Source: Gloeocapsopsis sp. IPPAS B-1203 (GTDB taxonomy: Bacteria > Cyanobacteriota > Cyanobacteriia > Cyanobacteriales > Chroococcidiopsidaceae). Taken from it: DNA of 64,000 bases. The stretch lies in assembly GCF_002749975.1 (NCBI RefSeq), contig NZ_PEIG01000004.1, forward strand, positions 339,212 to 403,211, given 5' to 3'. Both the position numbers and the translations under genes were made by a program. The notes beneath the pieces are model-generated. The model worked only from the letters and a program-made list of their open reading frames with translations. It was not told where the DNA came from and did no database searches. This document shows, piece by piece, positions 8,737-17,259 of the stretch (the stretch's first letter is position 1; the number at the start of each line of letters is the position of its first letter).

Positions 8737-9378
8737 TTAGAACCACGCCTCTTTTAAGCGAAAGATCAGAAATAATATGAGTAAGTGTAACGGATAAAAG
8801 CTGTAGAACCAACGTGCTTTAGCTCCCTTTTGGTGATTAATAAAATGAAGAAATACTGGAGTAACTACTGCGGGTAGTTGAAAGATATTCGACAGGGCGA
8901 TCGCATCAACTAAATGCAACCCAATCCACACTAACCACCAATGAATATTTGGTGTAAATAATGATAGCAAGCACATTGCAGCAACGCCATAAGCACCATA
9001 CTCAACTCGGAGTAATTCTGCTGATACACTTCCCAAAATCCAAATTAAGTATTTATAATCTCGCCACTTCCGACCTAATCGTAGAGTCATCAACCCTAGC
9101 GACAGTGTAAATAGAATATTGAATCTCGTTCCTGATAAAGTAAGGGTATGTAGCGGTTGACTTAATATACCTAAGAGTACAAGTCTTTTTAAATATCGGG
9201 GAAAGCTGCGTGTATATTTTTCTCCCTGGGCTAGTAACCAAGCAAACAGTGGAAAACTCAGACGCCCAATAACTCGAAAAACGAAAACTTGAGGAAAAAA
9301 AACCAAGCCTACATGGTCGATTACCATAAAAATCGCAGCTAGCAATTTGATTTGATAGTTATTAAGCTGCAATTTCAA
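8737..9378 (-). CDS. TraX-family integral membrane protein
   Basis: A 213-residue, strongly hydrophobic protein with about seven membrane segments. The N-terminal block NNYQIKLLAAIFMVIDHVG and the following VFRVIGRLSFPLFAWLLAQG are characteristic of the TraX family. The name comes from the F-plasmid protein that N-acetylates pilin, but most chromosomal homologues, including cyanobacterial ones, have no tested function, so acyltransferase activity is only inferred. It is a single gene on the minus strand, divergent from the hypothetical gene and mutY, with about 140 bases between that should hold both promoters. Confidence 0.8.
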   Translation of the reverse strand: MKLQLNNYQIKLLAAIFMVIDHVGLVFFPQVFVFRVIGRLSFPLFAWLLAQGEKYTRSFPRYLKRLVLLGILSQPLHTLTLSGTRFNILFTLSLGLMTLRLGRKWRDYKYLIWILGSVSAELLRVEYGAYGVAAMCLLSLFTPNIHWWLVWIGLHLVDAIALSNIFQLPAVVTPVFLHFINHQKGAKARWFYSFYPLHLLILFLIFRLKEAWF

Positions 9379-9517
9379 CTTTCTAGTACCAACACGATTA
9401 CTTAATACAGATTTGACTTAAAATACTAATCGCTCTTAATTACGGGCAATTAGGCATCCTAAGAGCAATTCATGACTTTATCTGCTTTCATTTTAAACAA
9501 CTTCAATAAAAGTAGAC

Positions 9518-9790
9518 ATGACTCTGTGCTTTAAAGCAAATGGCGAACCTGATTTAAACGCAATTCCTGATTGGCTAGCTGTAGAATTTTCGTTTGCAGC
9601 TAAAGAACCTTACTTTTATAGCGTATGCGTTGTCCCCGAAATTGCTGATGTCGCATTAATTTTAGGAACTTTAGAACACGATGACACACCAGCAGGATGG
9701 ATCGCACATTTACACGATTTAGGCTTCGAGGAGGTTGTGCAAGTATCTTGCAGTGAGTTTTTTAGTCCCCGGGCGGATCGCGATCGCTAA
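9518..9790 (+). CDS. conserved hypothetical small protein upstream of mutY
   Basis: A 90-residue acidic protein that I do not recognise. It has no signal peptide, membrane segment or metal motif; the sequence alternates short strands (LAVEFSFAAKEPYFYSV, VALILGTLEHDD) with a terminal helix, as in a small alpha/beta fold. The stop at 9788-9790 lies only 7 bases before the likely mutY start, and the gene ends in Arg/Asp-rich codons formed by a CGATCGCGATCGC run. Close spacing and the same strand suggest an operon with mutY. Confidence 0.6.
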   Translation: MTLCFKANGEPDLNAIPDWLAVEFSFAAKEPYFYSVCVVPEIADVALILGTLEHDDTPAGWIAHLHDLGFEEVVQVSCSEFFSPRADRDR

Positions 9791-9797
9791 TATCATT

Positions 9798-10862
9798 ATG
9801 CATTCTGACGCGGAAAAACTATTGACGTGGTACAACAACCACAAGCGACGCTTACCCTGGCGTGAAGAAATCAATGTGTATCACACTTGGGTGAGTGAAG
9901 TGATGAGTCAACAAACAGTGTTGGCTGTCGTTGTTACCAAGTTCTCTGAATTTATCAAACAGTTGCCTACAGTTTACGATCTTGCCGAGTGTGATGAAGA
10001 GACATTACGTCAACTTTGGTCAGGATTAGGCTATTATGCGCGGGCGCGGAACTTGCAAAAAGGCGCACAAATGATTGTAGAACAGCTTCACGGTCGTTTT
10101 CCGCAATCTTATGAGGAATGGTTAAAAATTCCTGGTTGTGGTGTTTATACCGCAGCTGCGATCGCCAGCATCTGTTATCACGAAAAAGTTGCGTGTGTTG
10201 ATGGTAATGTTATCCGTGTTGTCAGTCGTTTACTCGCGTTATCCGATGTATGGAGTAAATCAGGACAATCAATAATTCAAGATTATGTCAATAATATTAT
10301 TCCTGCAGAACGTCCTGGCGATTTTAATCAAGCCATAATGGAATTAGGGGCGACCATCTGTCGTAAATCAAAGCCTCTATGCGATCAATGTCCTTTACAG
10401 AAACATTGTCTCGCATTTACTAATAATTGTATTGCCCAGTGTCCACCCAAAAAACCGCGACGTACTTCAGTTCATATTGAGTTGTTTGCATTGATTATTT
10501 GGCACAAAGAAACTAATACATTTGCTTTTGTAAAACGAACAAAAGGGTTTTTGAAAGATACTATTGGTTTTCCCTTAGTGAGTGAAGACAAAGTAATAGA
10601 ATTAGAAAGTATTTTATACTCGCTATCAATACAAATTTCTAAACCAACTGACAATTTTTCTCATACTATTACTCATCATCGTATTTCTGGCAGAGTTTTC
10701 ATTGTGCAAGTAATAGAAGAATATAGTGATTCTGCACTGATTCTGCAAACATTAGGTTTCTCAGCGCCTATCTACTGGGTAAAAAGAAGTGACATAATAG
10801 AAAAACTTGCTACCACACTAGACAAAAAAGTCTTTCAACTATTTTTAATGCAAAATCAGTAG
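9798..10862 (+). CDS. mutY: A/G-specific adenine glycosylase
   Basis: A base-excision repair enzyme that removes adenine mispaired with 8-oxoguanine. The 354-residue product from ATG 9798 starts MHSDAEKLLTWYNNHKRRLPWR, the usual MutY N-terminus; an upstream in-frame start at 9735 would only add residues encoded in the preceding gene. Visible are the catalytic Glu in SEVMSQQT, the helix-hairpin-helix IPGCGVYTAAAIAS, the catalytic Asp in CVDGNVIRVVSR, and the iron-sulphur ligands Cys-X6-Cys-X2-Cys-X5-Cys in CRKSKPLCDQCPLQKHC. The C-terminal third is the Nudix-like lesion-recognition domain. It lies directly after the small hypothetical gene and before a likely terminator. Confidence 0.95.
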   Translation: MHSDAEKLLTWYNNHKRRLPWREEINVYHTWVSEVMSQQTVLAVVVTKFSEFIKQLPTVYDLAECDEETLRQLWSGLGYYARARNLQKGAQMIVEQLHGRFPQSYEEWLKIPGCGVYTAAAIASICYHEKVACVDGNVIRVVSRLLALSDVWSKSGQSIIQDYVNNIIPAERPGDFNQAIMELGATICRKSKPLCDQCPLQKHCLAFTNNCIAQCPPKKPRRTSVHIELFALIIWHKETNTFAFVKRTKGFLKDTIGFPLVSEDKVIELESILYSLSIQISKPTDNFSHTITHHRISGRVFIVQVIEEYSDSALILQTLGFSAPIYWVKRSDIIEKLATTLDKKVFQLFLMQNQ

Positions 10863-10881
10863 CGATCGCCTCCCTTACTAT

Positions 10882-10910
10882 AACTCTTGGATTCAAGAAG
10901 TTCTTTTTAT
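10882..10910 (+). terminator. likely rho-independent terminator after mutY
   Basis: AACTCTTG (10882-10889) pairs with CAAGAAGTT (10894-10902) with one bulged base across a four-base loop, and CTTTTTAT follows. It starts about 20 bases after the mutY stop codon. Confidence 0.6.
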
Positions 10911-11024
10911 TCTATTCAGCAACAGTATTTAAAATTCTACTTTTACTTCACTTGTGTGGAATAATTAATGTAATAAATAATTGAGCTACTACTGGAATTT
11001 TGTAGCTTATTGGAGGCTGGTAAA

Positions 11025-11551
11025 TTGGTAGTCTCAATCCAAGGTTTATTTGAAACGCACTTAACTGTAAAGCACCTCGATACATCAATTGCGTTCTATC
11101 GTGATACAGTTGGGCTTGAACTAGCTTACGTGTTGCCAGAACGTCAATTGCGTTCTATCGTGATACAGTTGGGCTTGAACTAGCTTACGTGTTGCCAGAA
11201 CGTCATGTTGCTTTCTTTTGGATTGGGGGGCATGGGCAAGCGATGCTTGGCTTATGGGAAATCGGCTTTGCTCCAAACTCAATGCAATTACATCTAGCGT
11301 TCGCAAGCACCATTGAAGAAATACTTGCTGCACCCTCTTCATTACAAGCTGCTGGAATTATCCCAAAAGGCTTTTACGGAGAACCTGTTGAAGAACCGGT
11401 AGTTATTGGCTGGATGCCTGCGTTGTCAATCTACTTTACTGATCCAGATGGACATTTACTAGAATACCTTGCCATGCTACCAGAGGTACCACGTCCCGAA
11501 CTCGGAGTTGTCTCTTTGAGTGAGTGGAAAGCAACACAACGGTTACAATAG
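11025..11551 (+). pseudogene. VOC (glyoxalase/bleomycin-resistance) family gene broken by a 59-bp duplication
   Basis: A VOC metalloenzyme-like protein beginning with TTG at 11025 (GGAGG at 11012-11016 supports it) and reading VVSIQGLFETHLTVKHLDTS, then IAFYRDTVGLELAYVLPER. A 59-bp segment containing this last stretch is present twice in tandem (11085-11143 and 11144-11202). Because 59 is not a multiple of three, the frame shifts after the first copy and stops at a TAG in the second. From the second copy on, the normal sequence resumes (HVAFFWIGGHGQAMLGLW through FTDPDGHLLEYLAML to 11551), possibly readable from GTG 11189. Removing one copy restores one continuous VOC frame. The substrate is unknown. 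Confidence 0.88.
11085..11202. repeat. perfect 59-bp tandem duplication
   Basis: Two identical, directly adjacent copies, each beginning TCAATTGCGTTCTATCGTGA and ending GTTGCCAGAACG. The sequence following the second copy again starts TCA, so slippage or unequal recombination at a short homology is plausible. The absence of any difference between the copies points to a very recent event or to an assembly artefact. Confidence 0.95.
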
Positions 11552-11737
11552 TACAACTTGGCGATCGCTCCATTCATCTCACAGTTAAACACTAGAGTTC
11601 TAAAAAAAAAGGCTATTTAAATATCCTACGTATAGCAGTCATATAAAAAGTTTCAGTACAATAATAAAACACAGCGGTGGTAGATAGTCTTTGCAACTTA
11701 CTGATAACTCTGGCACGTTCATGCACAGCTTAATCAA

Positions 11738-11903
11738 TAGACCTCCTGCGTGAATACTGGGCGAATAAATTCGCACCTAAATAAACAAAGTCCACCTCCG
11801 TGGACTTACTACTAAAAATCTCATTTTAGTGTACGAAGGTACACTTTGCCTGGATAGCCCCGAAGGGAGTCGTAGGGCATCTACGATTCATGCAGGAGGT
11901 CTA
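11738..11903. mobile_element. MITE-like multi-hairpin element with 18-bp terminal inverted repeats (copy A)
   Basis: Ends TAGACCTCCTGCGTGAAT (11738-11755) and ATTCATGCAGGAGGTCTA (11886-11903) are inverted with one mismatch. Inside are palindromes shared with other copies in this window: GCGAATAAATTCGC, AAGTCCACCTCCGTGGACTT and GTGTACGAAGGTACAC. Read on the minus strand, the order matches the copies at 25863, 37732 and 63407. The right end overlaps the last codons and the stop of the neighbouring gene. It has no coding capacity. Confidence 0.82.
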
Positions 11904-12562
11904 GTATGCAAAGAGCGCAATAGTTGATCTGTAACACCGAGAAGTTCATGAACAGAGTTTGGAGTCAATTGTGCAGCTTTAAAGCCATGAGCGATGGCAT
12001 TACGCAAGGAAGAAGTATTTCTCAATAAGTCATACTCAGTTTTAGAAATTACACCCTCAGTTACTAATTGTTTTAATAAGTAAGCTGGATCGAATCCTTG
12101 TAAGCTCAATCCTTCCCTTTGTGCTAATAGCCTCAATGTCGCCTCAGCTAAAGCCCAAGCATAAAGGATAGCTGATTCAGGATGTTTATCTGCAAGTTCT
12201 TTTGCTACTTCCACCCGTGATGCTATTTCCTGTTCTTGAAGCGATCCCTCTATCTGAGTAGAGTGTATTGAGTCATTTGGATTAGTCATTACCAACTCAA
12301 ATCTCCAACCAGGGTGTTTCTCAATTTCTTGAGCTAAGTAGCGTAAACTTTGGGCGGAGGAAGCATTAAGTGAAAAGCGTGATTTAACTTCAACAACAAC
12401 TTTCTCTTCTCCTCGCTGTGCTACCATGTCAGGCTGATAGCCCCTAAGAAAGTCAGGCAATTCCTCAAGCTGTGGTTGAAACAGGACTTGATAACCTTTC
12501 TCACGATACTCTTGTGCTATTTTGAGTAAGCGTTCCCTTTCAAGATTTGCAGCCGATACCAT
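11888..12562 (-). CDS. PD-(D/E)XK nuclease-like protein with C-terminal HEPN-type RX4H motif
   Basis: A 224-residue protein in two parts. The N-terminal half looks like a restriction-endonuclease fold: Asp45 in YQPDMVAQRG and Glu58/Lys60 in VVVEVKSRF are spaced as a PD-(D/E)XK core. The C-terminal helical half carries RNAIAH (Arg187 to His192), the RX4-6H signature of HEPN ribonucleases, in a typical SSLRNAIAHGF setting. It follows the RusA-like gene with a one-base overlap, so both are made together. The last four residues and the stop lie inside the end of a MITE-like repeat, which may have trimmed the original C-terminus. Family memberships are inferred from motifs; a defence role is a hypothesis. 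Confidence 0.7.
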   Translation of the reverse strand: MVSAANLERERLLKIAQEYREKGYQVLFQPQLEELPDFLRGYQPDMVAQRGEEKVVVEVKSRFSLNASSAQSLRYLAQEIEKHPGWRFELVMTNPNDSIHSTQIEGSLQEQEIASRVEVAKELADKHPESAILYAWALAEATLRLLAQREGLSLQGFDPAYLLKQLVTEGVISKTEYDLLRNTSSLRNAIAHGFKAAQLTPNSVHELLGVTDQLLRSLHTRPPA

Positions 12563-12966
12563 CAGGTAATTACCTCCTGGTCTGGAGCATCCATTATGAC
12601 AATATGCAGGAACTCATTGCCACGAGCAAAGCCTTCTGCCAGTGTCGAAGTCATATTCTCTATTTTAAAGTTACCTGATAAATCTCTTTTCCTGACTAAG
12701 ACATCTGTTACCTGTTCATCGTCAACGTAAGCTAAACCAATAATTGCATCTTGAATCGGCTTGACTATGTTGTCTACATCAATTGCAATTGAGTCATAGA
12801 AGTAAGTCACTTGAAGCATAACCAACCCAGTGGTTATTTTTTGCTTAGATGACCAAAACTTCTCTGCTTCTTGCCGAACATAGATTTTCCATTCCCTTAG
12901 CCTTTCGCGTCTACGAGTTTGTTGGGATACTGGTGGACCGTCTACTATGAACTCAAACCTGATCAA
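12562..12966 (-). CDS. RusA-like Holliday-junction resolvase family protein
   Basis: A 134-residue protein with the RusA pattern: an N-terminal FEFIVDGPPVSQQTRRRER, then FYDSIAIDVDNIVKPIQDAI, which holds the paired acidic residues and Lys of the active site, and the acidic VDDEQVTDV. RusA cuts four-way junctions and is usually phage-derived in bacteria. Here no phage genes surround it; instead it forms a two-gene unit with a nuclease/HEPN-like protein that starts on its last base. That association suggests a specialised rather than a general recombination role. Confidence 0.78.
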   Translation of the reverse strand: MIRFEFIVDGPPVSQQTRRRERLREWKIYVRQEAEKFWSSKQKITTGLVMLQVTYFYDSIAIDVDNIVKPIQDAIIGLAYVDDEQVTDVLVRKRDLSGNFKIENMTSTLAEGFARGNEFLHIVIMDAPDQEVIT

Positions 12967-13253
12967 AGTTTCCTTGCCAGAACTGAGAAACTACCTTTTC
13001 TAGACCTCAGTTCACTGATTGTATTGTTTAATAGACAATTATTTTACATAGCTAAGGTGCACATTCTATGCTATCTGGAGTGTAGATGTTTATAGATTGC
13101 TTGAAAATCCATTACTGCATACCTTATGACCACAAATTGCGCAAATTGTCAATGATGAATCTTCAGTGGCTAATCAACACTGAACTCAAATGCTATTCGG
13201 TGAATCGCAGTCTACAATAGTAGCCTAATAAAGAATAGCTGCTTGGTTTGATT

Positions 13254-14738
13254 ATGACTACTGCTACTGCGGTAAAAACCGATTACGAAGCGATTATTGG
13301 TTTAGAAACCCATTGTCAGCTGAGTACAAAAACTAAAATATTTTCTAGTAGCTCGACTGAGTTTGGTGCAGACCCCAATACTAACATTGACCCGATTTGT
13401 ATGGGTTTACCTGGGGTATTACCTGTTTTAAATGAAAAAGTTCTAGAATACGCCGTTAAAGCAGGTTTAGCACTTAATTGCGAGATTGCTAAATATAGCA
13501 AATTCGACCGGAAACAATATTTCTATCCTGATTTACCGAAAAATTACCAAATTTCTCAATATGACTTACCGATCGCAGAACACGGCTGGTTAGAAATTGA
13601 ACTTGTTGATGGCGATGGTAATCCAACACGCAAACGCATTGGCATTACGCGGCTGCACATGGAAGAAGATGCTGGAAAATTAGTCCATGCAGGAAGCGAT
13701 CGCCTTTCAGGGTCAACATATTCTTTAGTAGACTACAACCGTGCAGGTGTACCATTAGTTGAAATTGTCTCGGAACCAGATATGCGATCGGGACAAGAAG
13801 CCGCTGAATATGCGCAAGAACTCCGCCGCATTTTACGCTATTTGGGTGTCAGTGACGGCAATATGCAAGAAGGTTCTTTACGGTGCGATGTCAATATCTC
13901 AGTGCGCCCTGTGGGACAAAAAGAGTTTGGCACGAAAGTCGAAATTAAAAATATGAACTCGTTCAACGCGATTCAACGCGCGATTGAATACGAAGTTGAA
14001 CGCCAAACTGCTGCGATAGAAGCGGGAGAAAGAATTATTCAAGAAACTCGCTTGTGGGAAGAAGGCGCTCAACGTACTATTAGTATGCGCGTCAAAGAAG
14101 GTTCGAGTGATTACCGCTACTTTCCTGAACCTGATCTCGCACCAATAGAAGTGACAACTCAACAACTCGAAAAATGGCGCAGTGAACTTCCTGAACTTCC
14201 AGCCCAAAAACGCCATCGTTATGAAACCGAATTAGGACTTTCACCTTATGATGCACGAGTACTCACCGACGATCGCACTGTAGCTGAGTATTTTGAAACT
14301 GCGATCGCCTCCGGTGCATCTGCTAAACAAGCAGCAAACTGGATAATGGGTGATATTGCGGCTTACCTGAATAAAAACAAGCTGGGTATCAACGAAATTG
14401 CACTCAAACCAGAAGCCCTTGCAGAACTCGTGACATTGATTGAAGACAATACAATCAGCGGTAAAATCGGCAAAGACATCTTGCCAGAGTTATTAACAAA
14501 AGGTGGTTCGCCCAAAGCGATCGTCCTCCGCGATAATCTAGGTCAAATCTCAGATTCGGGCGCGTTAGAACAAGTTATCGATCAAGTCATTGCTGCTAAC
14601 CCGAAAGAACTAGAACAGTACCGCAACGGTAAAACCAAACTCCTTGGCTTCTTTGTCGGAAAAGTTCTTAAGGAAACTGGCGGACGTGCTGATCCTAAGT
14701 TGACAAATCAATTACTGGCGAAAAAGCTTAATGGTTAG
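13254..14738 (+). CDS. gatB: aspartyl/glutamyl-tRNA(Asn/Gln) amidotransferase subunit B
   Basis: GatB recognises mischarged Glu-tRNA(Gln) or Asp-tRNA(Asn) and, with GatA and GatC, converts it to the amidated form; cyanobacteria lack glutaminyl-tRNA synthetase and need this route. The 494-residue product starts at ATG 13254. It contains [20 protein letters not shown], the catalytic-cradle region with [26 protein letters not shown] and [18 protein letters not shown], and the C-terminal tail domain ([19 protein letters not shown]). An upstream TTG would add two residues only. No gatA or gatC is adjacent, as is common in cyanobacteria. Confidence 0.97.
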   Translation: MTTATAVKTDYEAIIGLETHCQLSTKTKIFSSSSTEFGADPNTNIDPICMGLPGVLPVLNEKVLEYAVKAGLALNCEIAKYSKFDRKQYFYPDLPKNYQISQYDLPIAEHGWLEIELVDGDGNPTRKRIGITRLHMEEDAGKLVHAGSDRLSGSTYSLVDYNRAGVPLVEIVSEPDMRSGQEAAEYAQELRRILRYLGVSDGNMQEGSLRCDVNISVRPVGQKEFGTKVEIKNMNSFNAIQRAIEYEVERQTAAIEAGERIIQETRLWEEGAQRTISMRVKEGSSDYRYFPEPDLAPIEVTTQQLEKWRSELPELPAQKRHRYETELGLSPYDARVLTDDRTVAEYFETAIASGASAKQAANWIMGDIAAYLNKNKLGINEIALKPEALAELVTLIEDNTISGKIGKDILPELLTKGGSPKAIVLRDNLGQISDSGALEQVIDQVIAANPKELEQYRNGKTKLLGFFVGKVLKETGGRADPKLTNQLLAKKLNG

Positions 14739-14769
14739 TGGTTAGTGGCTAGTGGCTAGTGGTTAGTGG
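14728..14769. repeat. heptamer array (GGTTAGT/GGCTAGT) at the end of gatB
   Basis: Six units of TTAGTGG/CTAGTGG type start inside the last codons of gatB and run about 30 bases past the stop. Thus the array abuts the gene end directly. Confidence 0.8.
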
Positions 14770-14872
14770 GTGGAATTTATCAAAAAATTCTCTCAGCTAT
14801 AAACACCTAAATCTTCAAGGGGTCTTAACAAAAAATCTAGAATCGCGAGTAAATCAATGCTATCTAACCTGG

Positions 14873-14937
14873 TATACTTTGCAGAGTAGATGCACCCTGA
14901 TGATCGGGAGAGTCGCACAAAAGACTCTCCTTTTTTA
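14873..14937 (+). ncRNA. candidate short RNA with strong terminator upstream of argJ
   Basis: A TATACT box (14873-14878) is followed about 25 bases later by a perfect 8-bp stem (GGAGAGTC 14907-14914, GACTCTCC 14923-14930) and TTTTTT. The terminator is 170 bases after gatB and 80 before argJ, so it could end a separate transcript of about 50 bases, or terminate long gatB read-through or an argJ leader. It does not match a small RNA that I recognise. Confidence 0.35.
14907..14936 (+). terminator. rho-independent terminator between gatB and argJ
   Basis: Perfect 8-bp stem GGAGAGTC/GACTCTCC with the eight-base loop GCACAAAA, followed by six T. It is the clearest terminator in the window and is oriented for plus-strand transcription. 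Confidence 0.85.
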
Positions 14938-15016
14938 TTGATAATGGCGCGAAATGAGTCATTGGGGACAATAAAAAAGCGCTGTAGGCAGGAAGTGCGG
15001 GCAAAGGCAGGATAGA

Positions 15017-16357
15017 ATGTCACAATGGCAAGAAATTGAGGGTGGCGTGACTGCTCCCAGAGGATATAAAGCAGCAGGAATAACAGCGGGATTGAAACCT
15101 TCAGGACTTCCAGATTTGGCATTGATTGTGTCAGATGTCGAAGCGATCGCCGCAGGTGTTTTTACCACATCCCAAGTCCGCGCCGCGTGTGTCGATTACT
15201 GTCGCCAGCGCCTGCAAGCTAAATCAAGTGCTAGAGCAATATTATGTAATGCTGGACAAGCTAATGCTTCTACAGGTTCGCAAGGATGGCTAGATACTTT
15301 AGAAAGTGCCATGTTACTAGGGCAAGCACTGAATATTCCTTCTGATTCAGTTCTGATTGCTTCTACAGGCGTGATCGGACGTCGAATCCGCATGGATGCA
15401 CTCAAAACCGGAATTCCTAAACTTGTCGCAGCTGCTTCCGACACAGGGTCTGATGATGCTGCGCAAGCAATTGTAACTACTGATTTAGTGACAAAATCTG
15501 TTGCTTTAGAAACGACTATGGGCGATCGCCCTGTGCGCATTGGTGGAATTGCTAAAGGGTCGGGTATGATTCATCCGAATATGGCAACAATGCTAGCTTT
15601 TGTTACCTGTGATGCTGCGGTTTCTCCTTCTTTATGGCAACAAATGCTGAGTCGCGCCGCAGATAAAAGCTTTAATCAAATCACTGTGGATGGTGATACC
15701 AGCACAAATGATACTCTGATTGCCCTGGCGAATGGTCAATCGCGCACTCCGGCAATTACAGAAATGGGGGCTGAAGCTGAGAAGCTAGAAGCAATGCTAA
15801 CTGAAGTGTGTCAACGTCTTGCAAAAGCTGTTGCGCGTGATGGTGAAGGTGCAACGTGTTTAATTGAAGTGCAAGTTAGTGGTGCAACTGATGAGGAGTC
15901 TGCAAGGAAAGTTGCAAGAACAATCGCAGGTTCATCTTTAGTCAAATCTGCAATCTTTGGACGCGATCCTAACTGGGGCAGAATTGCCGCAGCAGCAGGG
16001 CGTGCGGGAGTTCCCTTTGAGCAAGAAAACTTGCAAATTAAACTGGGTAATTTTGAGTTGATGCAAAATGGCGAACCATTACCTTTTGATCGTGCAGGTG
16101 CAAGTGCTTATTTAAAGCAAACTGCAGAGGAATCTTTATTACCGAAAGAAGTTGTTGCAACAAATACAAGTAATGATTTATCTATAGTAGAAGCCGGAAT
16201 ATCACTACCGTTTGATCGCGCCAATGCTTCATTGCAAAGAATTGATAACCCTGTGATTATTGCAGTGAGTATTGGTCATGGCTCAGGTTTTGGGAAAGCT
16301 TGGGGTTGTGACTTAAGTTACGATTACGTCAAGATTAATGCCGAGTATACAACTTGA
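15017..16357 (+). CDS. argJ: bifunctional ornithine acetyltransferase / N-acetylglutamate synthase
   Basis: ArgJ recycles the acetyl group from N-acetylornithine to glutamate in arginine synthesis and is made as a precursor that cleaves itself before a Thr. The cleavage site is visible in HPNMATMLAFVTCDA, as are GSGMIHPN, TVDGDTSTNDT, FGRDPNWGRIAAAAGRAG and the conserved end CDLSYDYVKINAEYTT. At 446 residues the protein is about 30 longer than the usual length of roughly 413. The extra residues lie just before the C-terminal block, where LPFDRAGAS is echoed about 55 residues later by LPFDRANAS, suggesting an internal duplication. It is a single gene. Confidence 0.96.
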   Translation: MSQWQEIEGGVTAPRGYKAAGITAGLKPSGLPDLALIVSDVEAIAAGVFTTSQVRAACVDYCRQRLQAKSSARAILCNAGQANASTGSQGWLDTLESAMLLGQALNIPSDSVLIASTGVIGRRIRMDALKTGIPKLVAAASDTGSDDAAQAIVTTDLVTKSVALETTMGDRPVRIGGIAKGSGMIHPNMATMLAFVTCDAAVSPSLWQQMLSRAADKSFNQITVDGDTSTNDTLIALANGQSRTPAITEMGAEAEKLEAMLTEVCQRLAKAVARDGEGATCLIEVQVSGATDEESARKVARTIAGSSLVKSAIFGRDPNWGRIAAAAGRAGVPFEQENLQIKLGNFELMQNGEPLPFDRAGASAYLKQTAEESLLPKEVVATNTSNDLSIVEAGISLPFDRANASLQRIDNPVIIAVSIGHGSGFGKAWGCDLSYDYVKINAEYTT

Positions 16358-16364
16358 TACTTGT

Positions 16365-16439
16365 AATAATATCAAATCTGATTAATTACTTACAATTAAA
16401 GTAATGAGTGATTAGCTAGTCACTAGTAACTAGCCACTC
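16365..16439. repeat. 75-bp dispersed repeat, left copy of an inverted pair
   Basis: Reads TAATATCAAATCTGATTAAT, then TACTTACAATTAAAG, and ends in CACTAGTAACTAGCCACTC. The reverse complement of 20164-20239 matches it over its whole length with only scattered differences. It lies directly after argJ. Confidence 0.85.
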
Positions 16440-16492
16440 GCATCTCAATCATAGCCTGGTTATTCAATTGGAGATGATCTACACAATCGTAC

Positions 16493-17107
16493 TCAAACAG
16501 TAGTCAAGGCAGGTTGAAATGGTTGCAGTAAAATTCCTAAAATTTTCTCAACTTCTTTGATATAGTATTCAATTGAGTCAATATAAACAATAGTTCCTTC
16601 TAAAATTAAGAATTTCCAGTTAGTTCCAGTAGTAACCGAACCATAAATGCGTTCAACTTCATTTCCTTGATTTCGATTAAAGCACTGAGCCGCTACCATC
16701 GCTGCCACGCACTGACCAAGCCCACCTATGATATCTTCCTTTTTTGCCTCAAAAATAATAACTACAGGAGTCGTAATAAATAACTGCTCTTGAGAACCAC
16801 TAATAATATAGTTGCAAAAACCTTGTAAGCCTTGATTAGAATCGACATTAAATTCATTACCAGAGAACAAAGATATTTGATTATTGAGCAATCTTCTCAC
16901 TTCTGCTAAAATTGGTGCAATTAAAAACTCTGACCTTGCTTTTTCTGTTGAGATAGAGGTTGCTAAAGGAATATAATCTTTTAAAAGAATTTTTAATGTT
17001 TCTGACGGTAAAACTGGCTTTGTATCACCAAATAAGCTACGACTTTCGTCTAGTATTAAGCCAAACTCATTTTTAACTTTAGCAAGACTGAAATCGCTAT
17101 ACGCCAT
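16493..17107 (-). CDS. hypothetical protein, possible PD-(D/E)XK nuclease fold
   Basis: A 204-residue protein without signal peptide or membrane segment. The central VVIIFEAKKEDIIGGLGQC followed by AAMVAAQCFN is typical of a family of cyanobacterial proteins of unknown function; the E-A-K core preceded by LFSGNEFNVD could form a PD-(D/E)XK site. The closing WKFLILEGTIVYID fits the same pattern. I know no experimental role. It is a single gene on the minus strand, convergent with argJ and separated from it by the inverted-repeat copy. Confidence 0.6.
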   Translation of the reverse strand: MAYSDFSLAKVKNEFGLILDESRSLFGDTKPVLPSETLKILLKDYIPLATSISTEKARSEFLIAPILAEVRRLLNNQISLFSGNEFNVDSNQGLQGFCNYIISGSQEQLFITTPVVIIFEAKKEDIIGGLGQCVAAMVAAQCFNRNQGNEVERIYGSVTTGTNWKFLILEGTIVYIDSIEYYIKEVEKILGILLQPFQPALTTV

Positions 17108-17259
17108 CTTGAGAAGTCTCTAGTTTATTTGAAAGAATTAACAATTTCAATCCATCCAGAAGTTGAGCTATTATACATATCTTTCAGAATATATCAATCC
17201 TGAATTGTTTGGGGAAATCTCTTTCTATGTCTTCTCTTGGCGTACTTTTCCCAAAAGGG

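Noticed and set aside
9735..9797. Longer MutY start at 9735
   Set aside because: It would overlap the preceding gene and adds no MutY-like residues; ATG 9798 gives the usual N-terminus.
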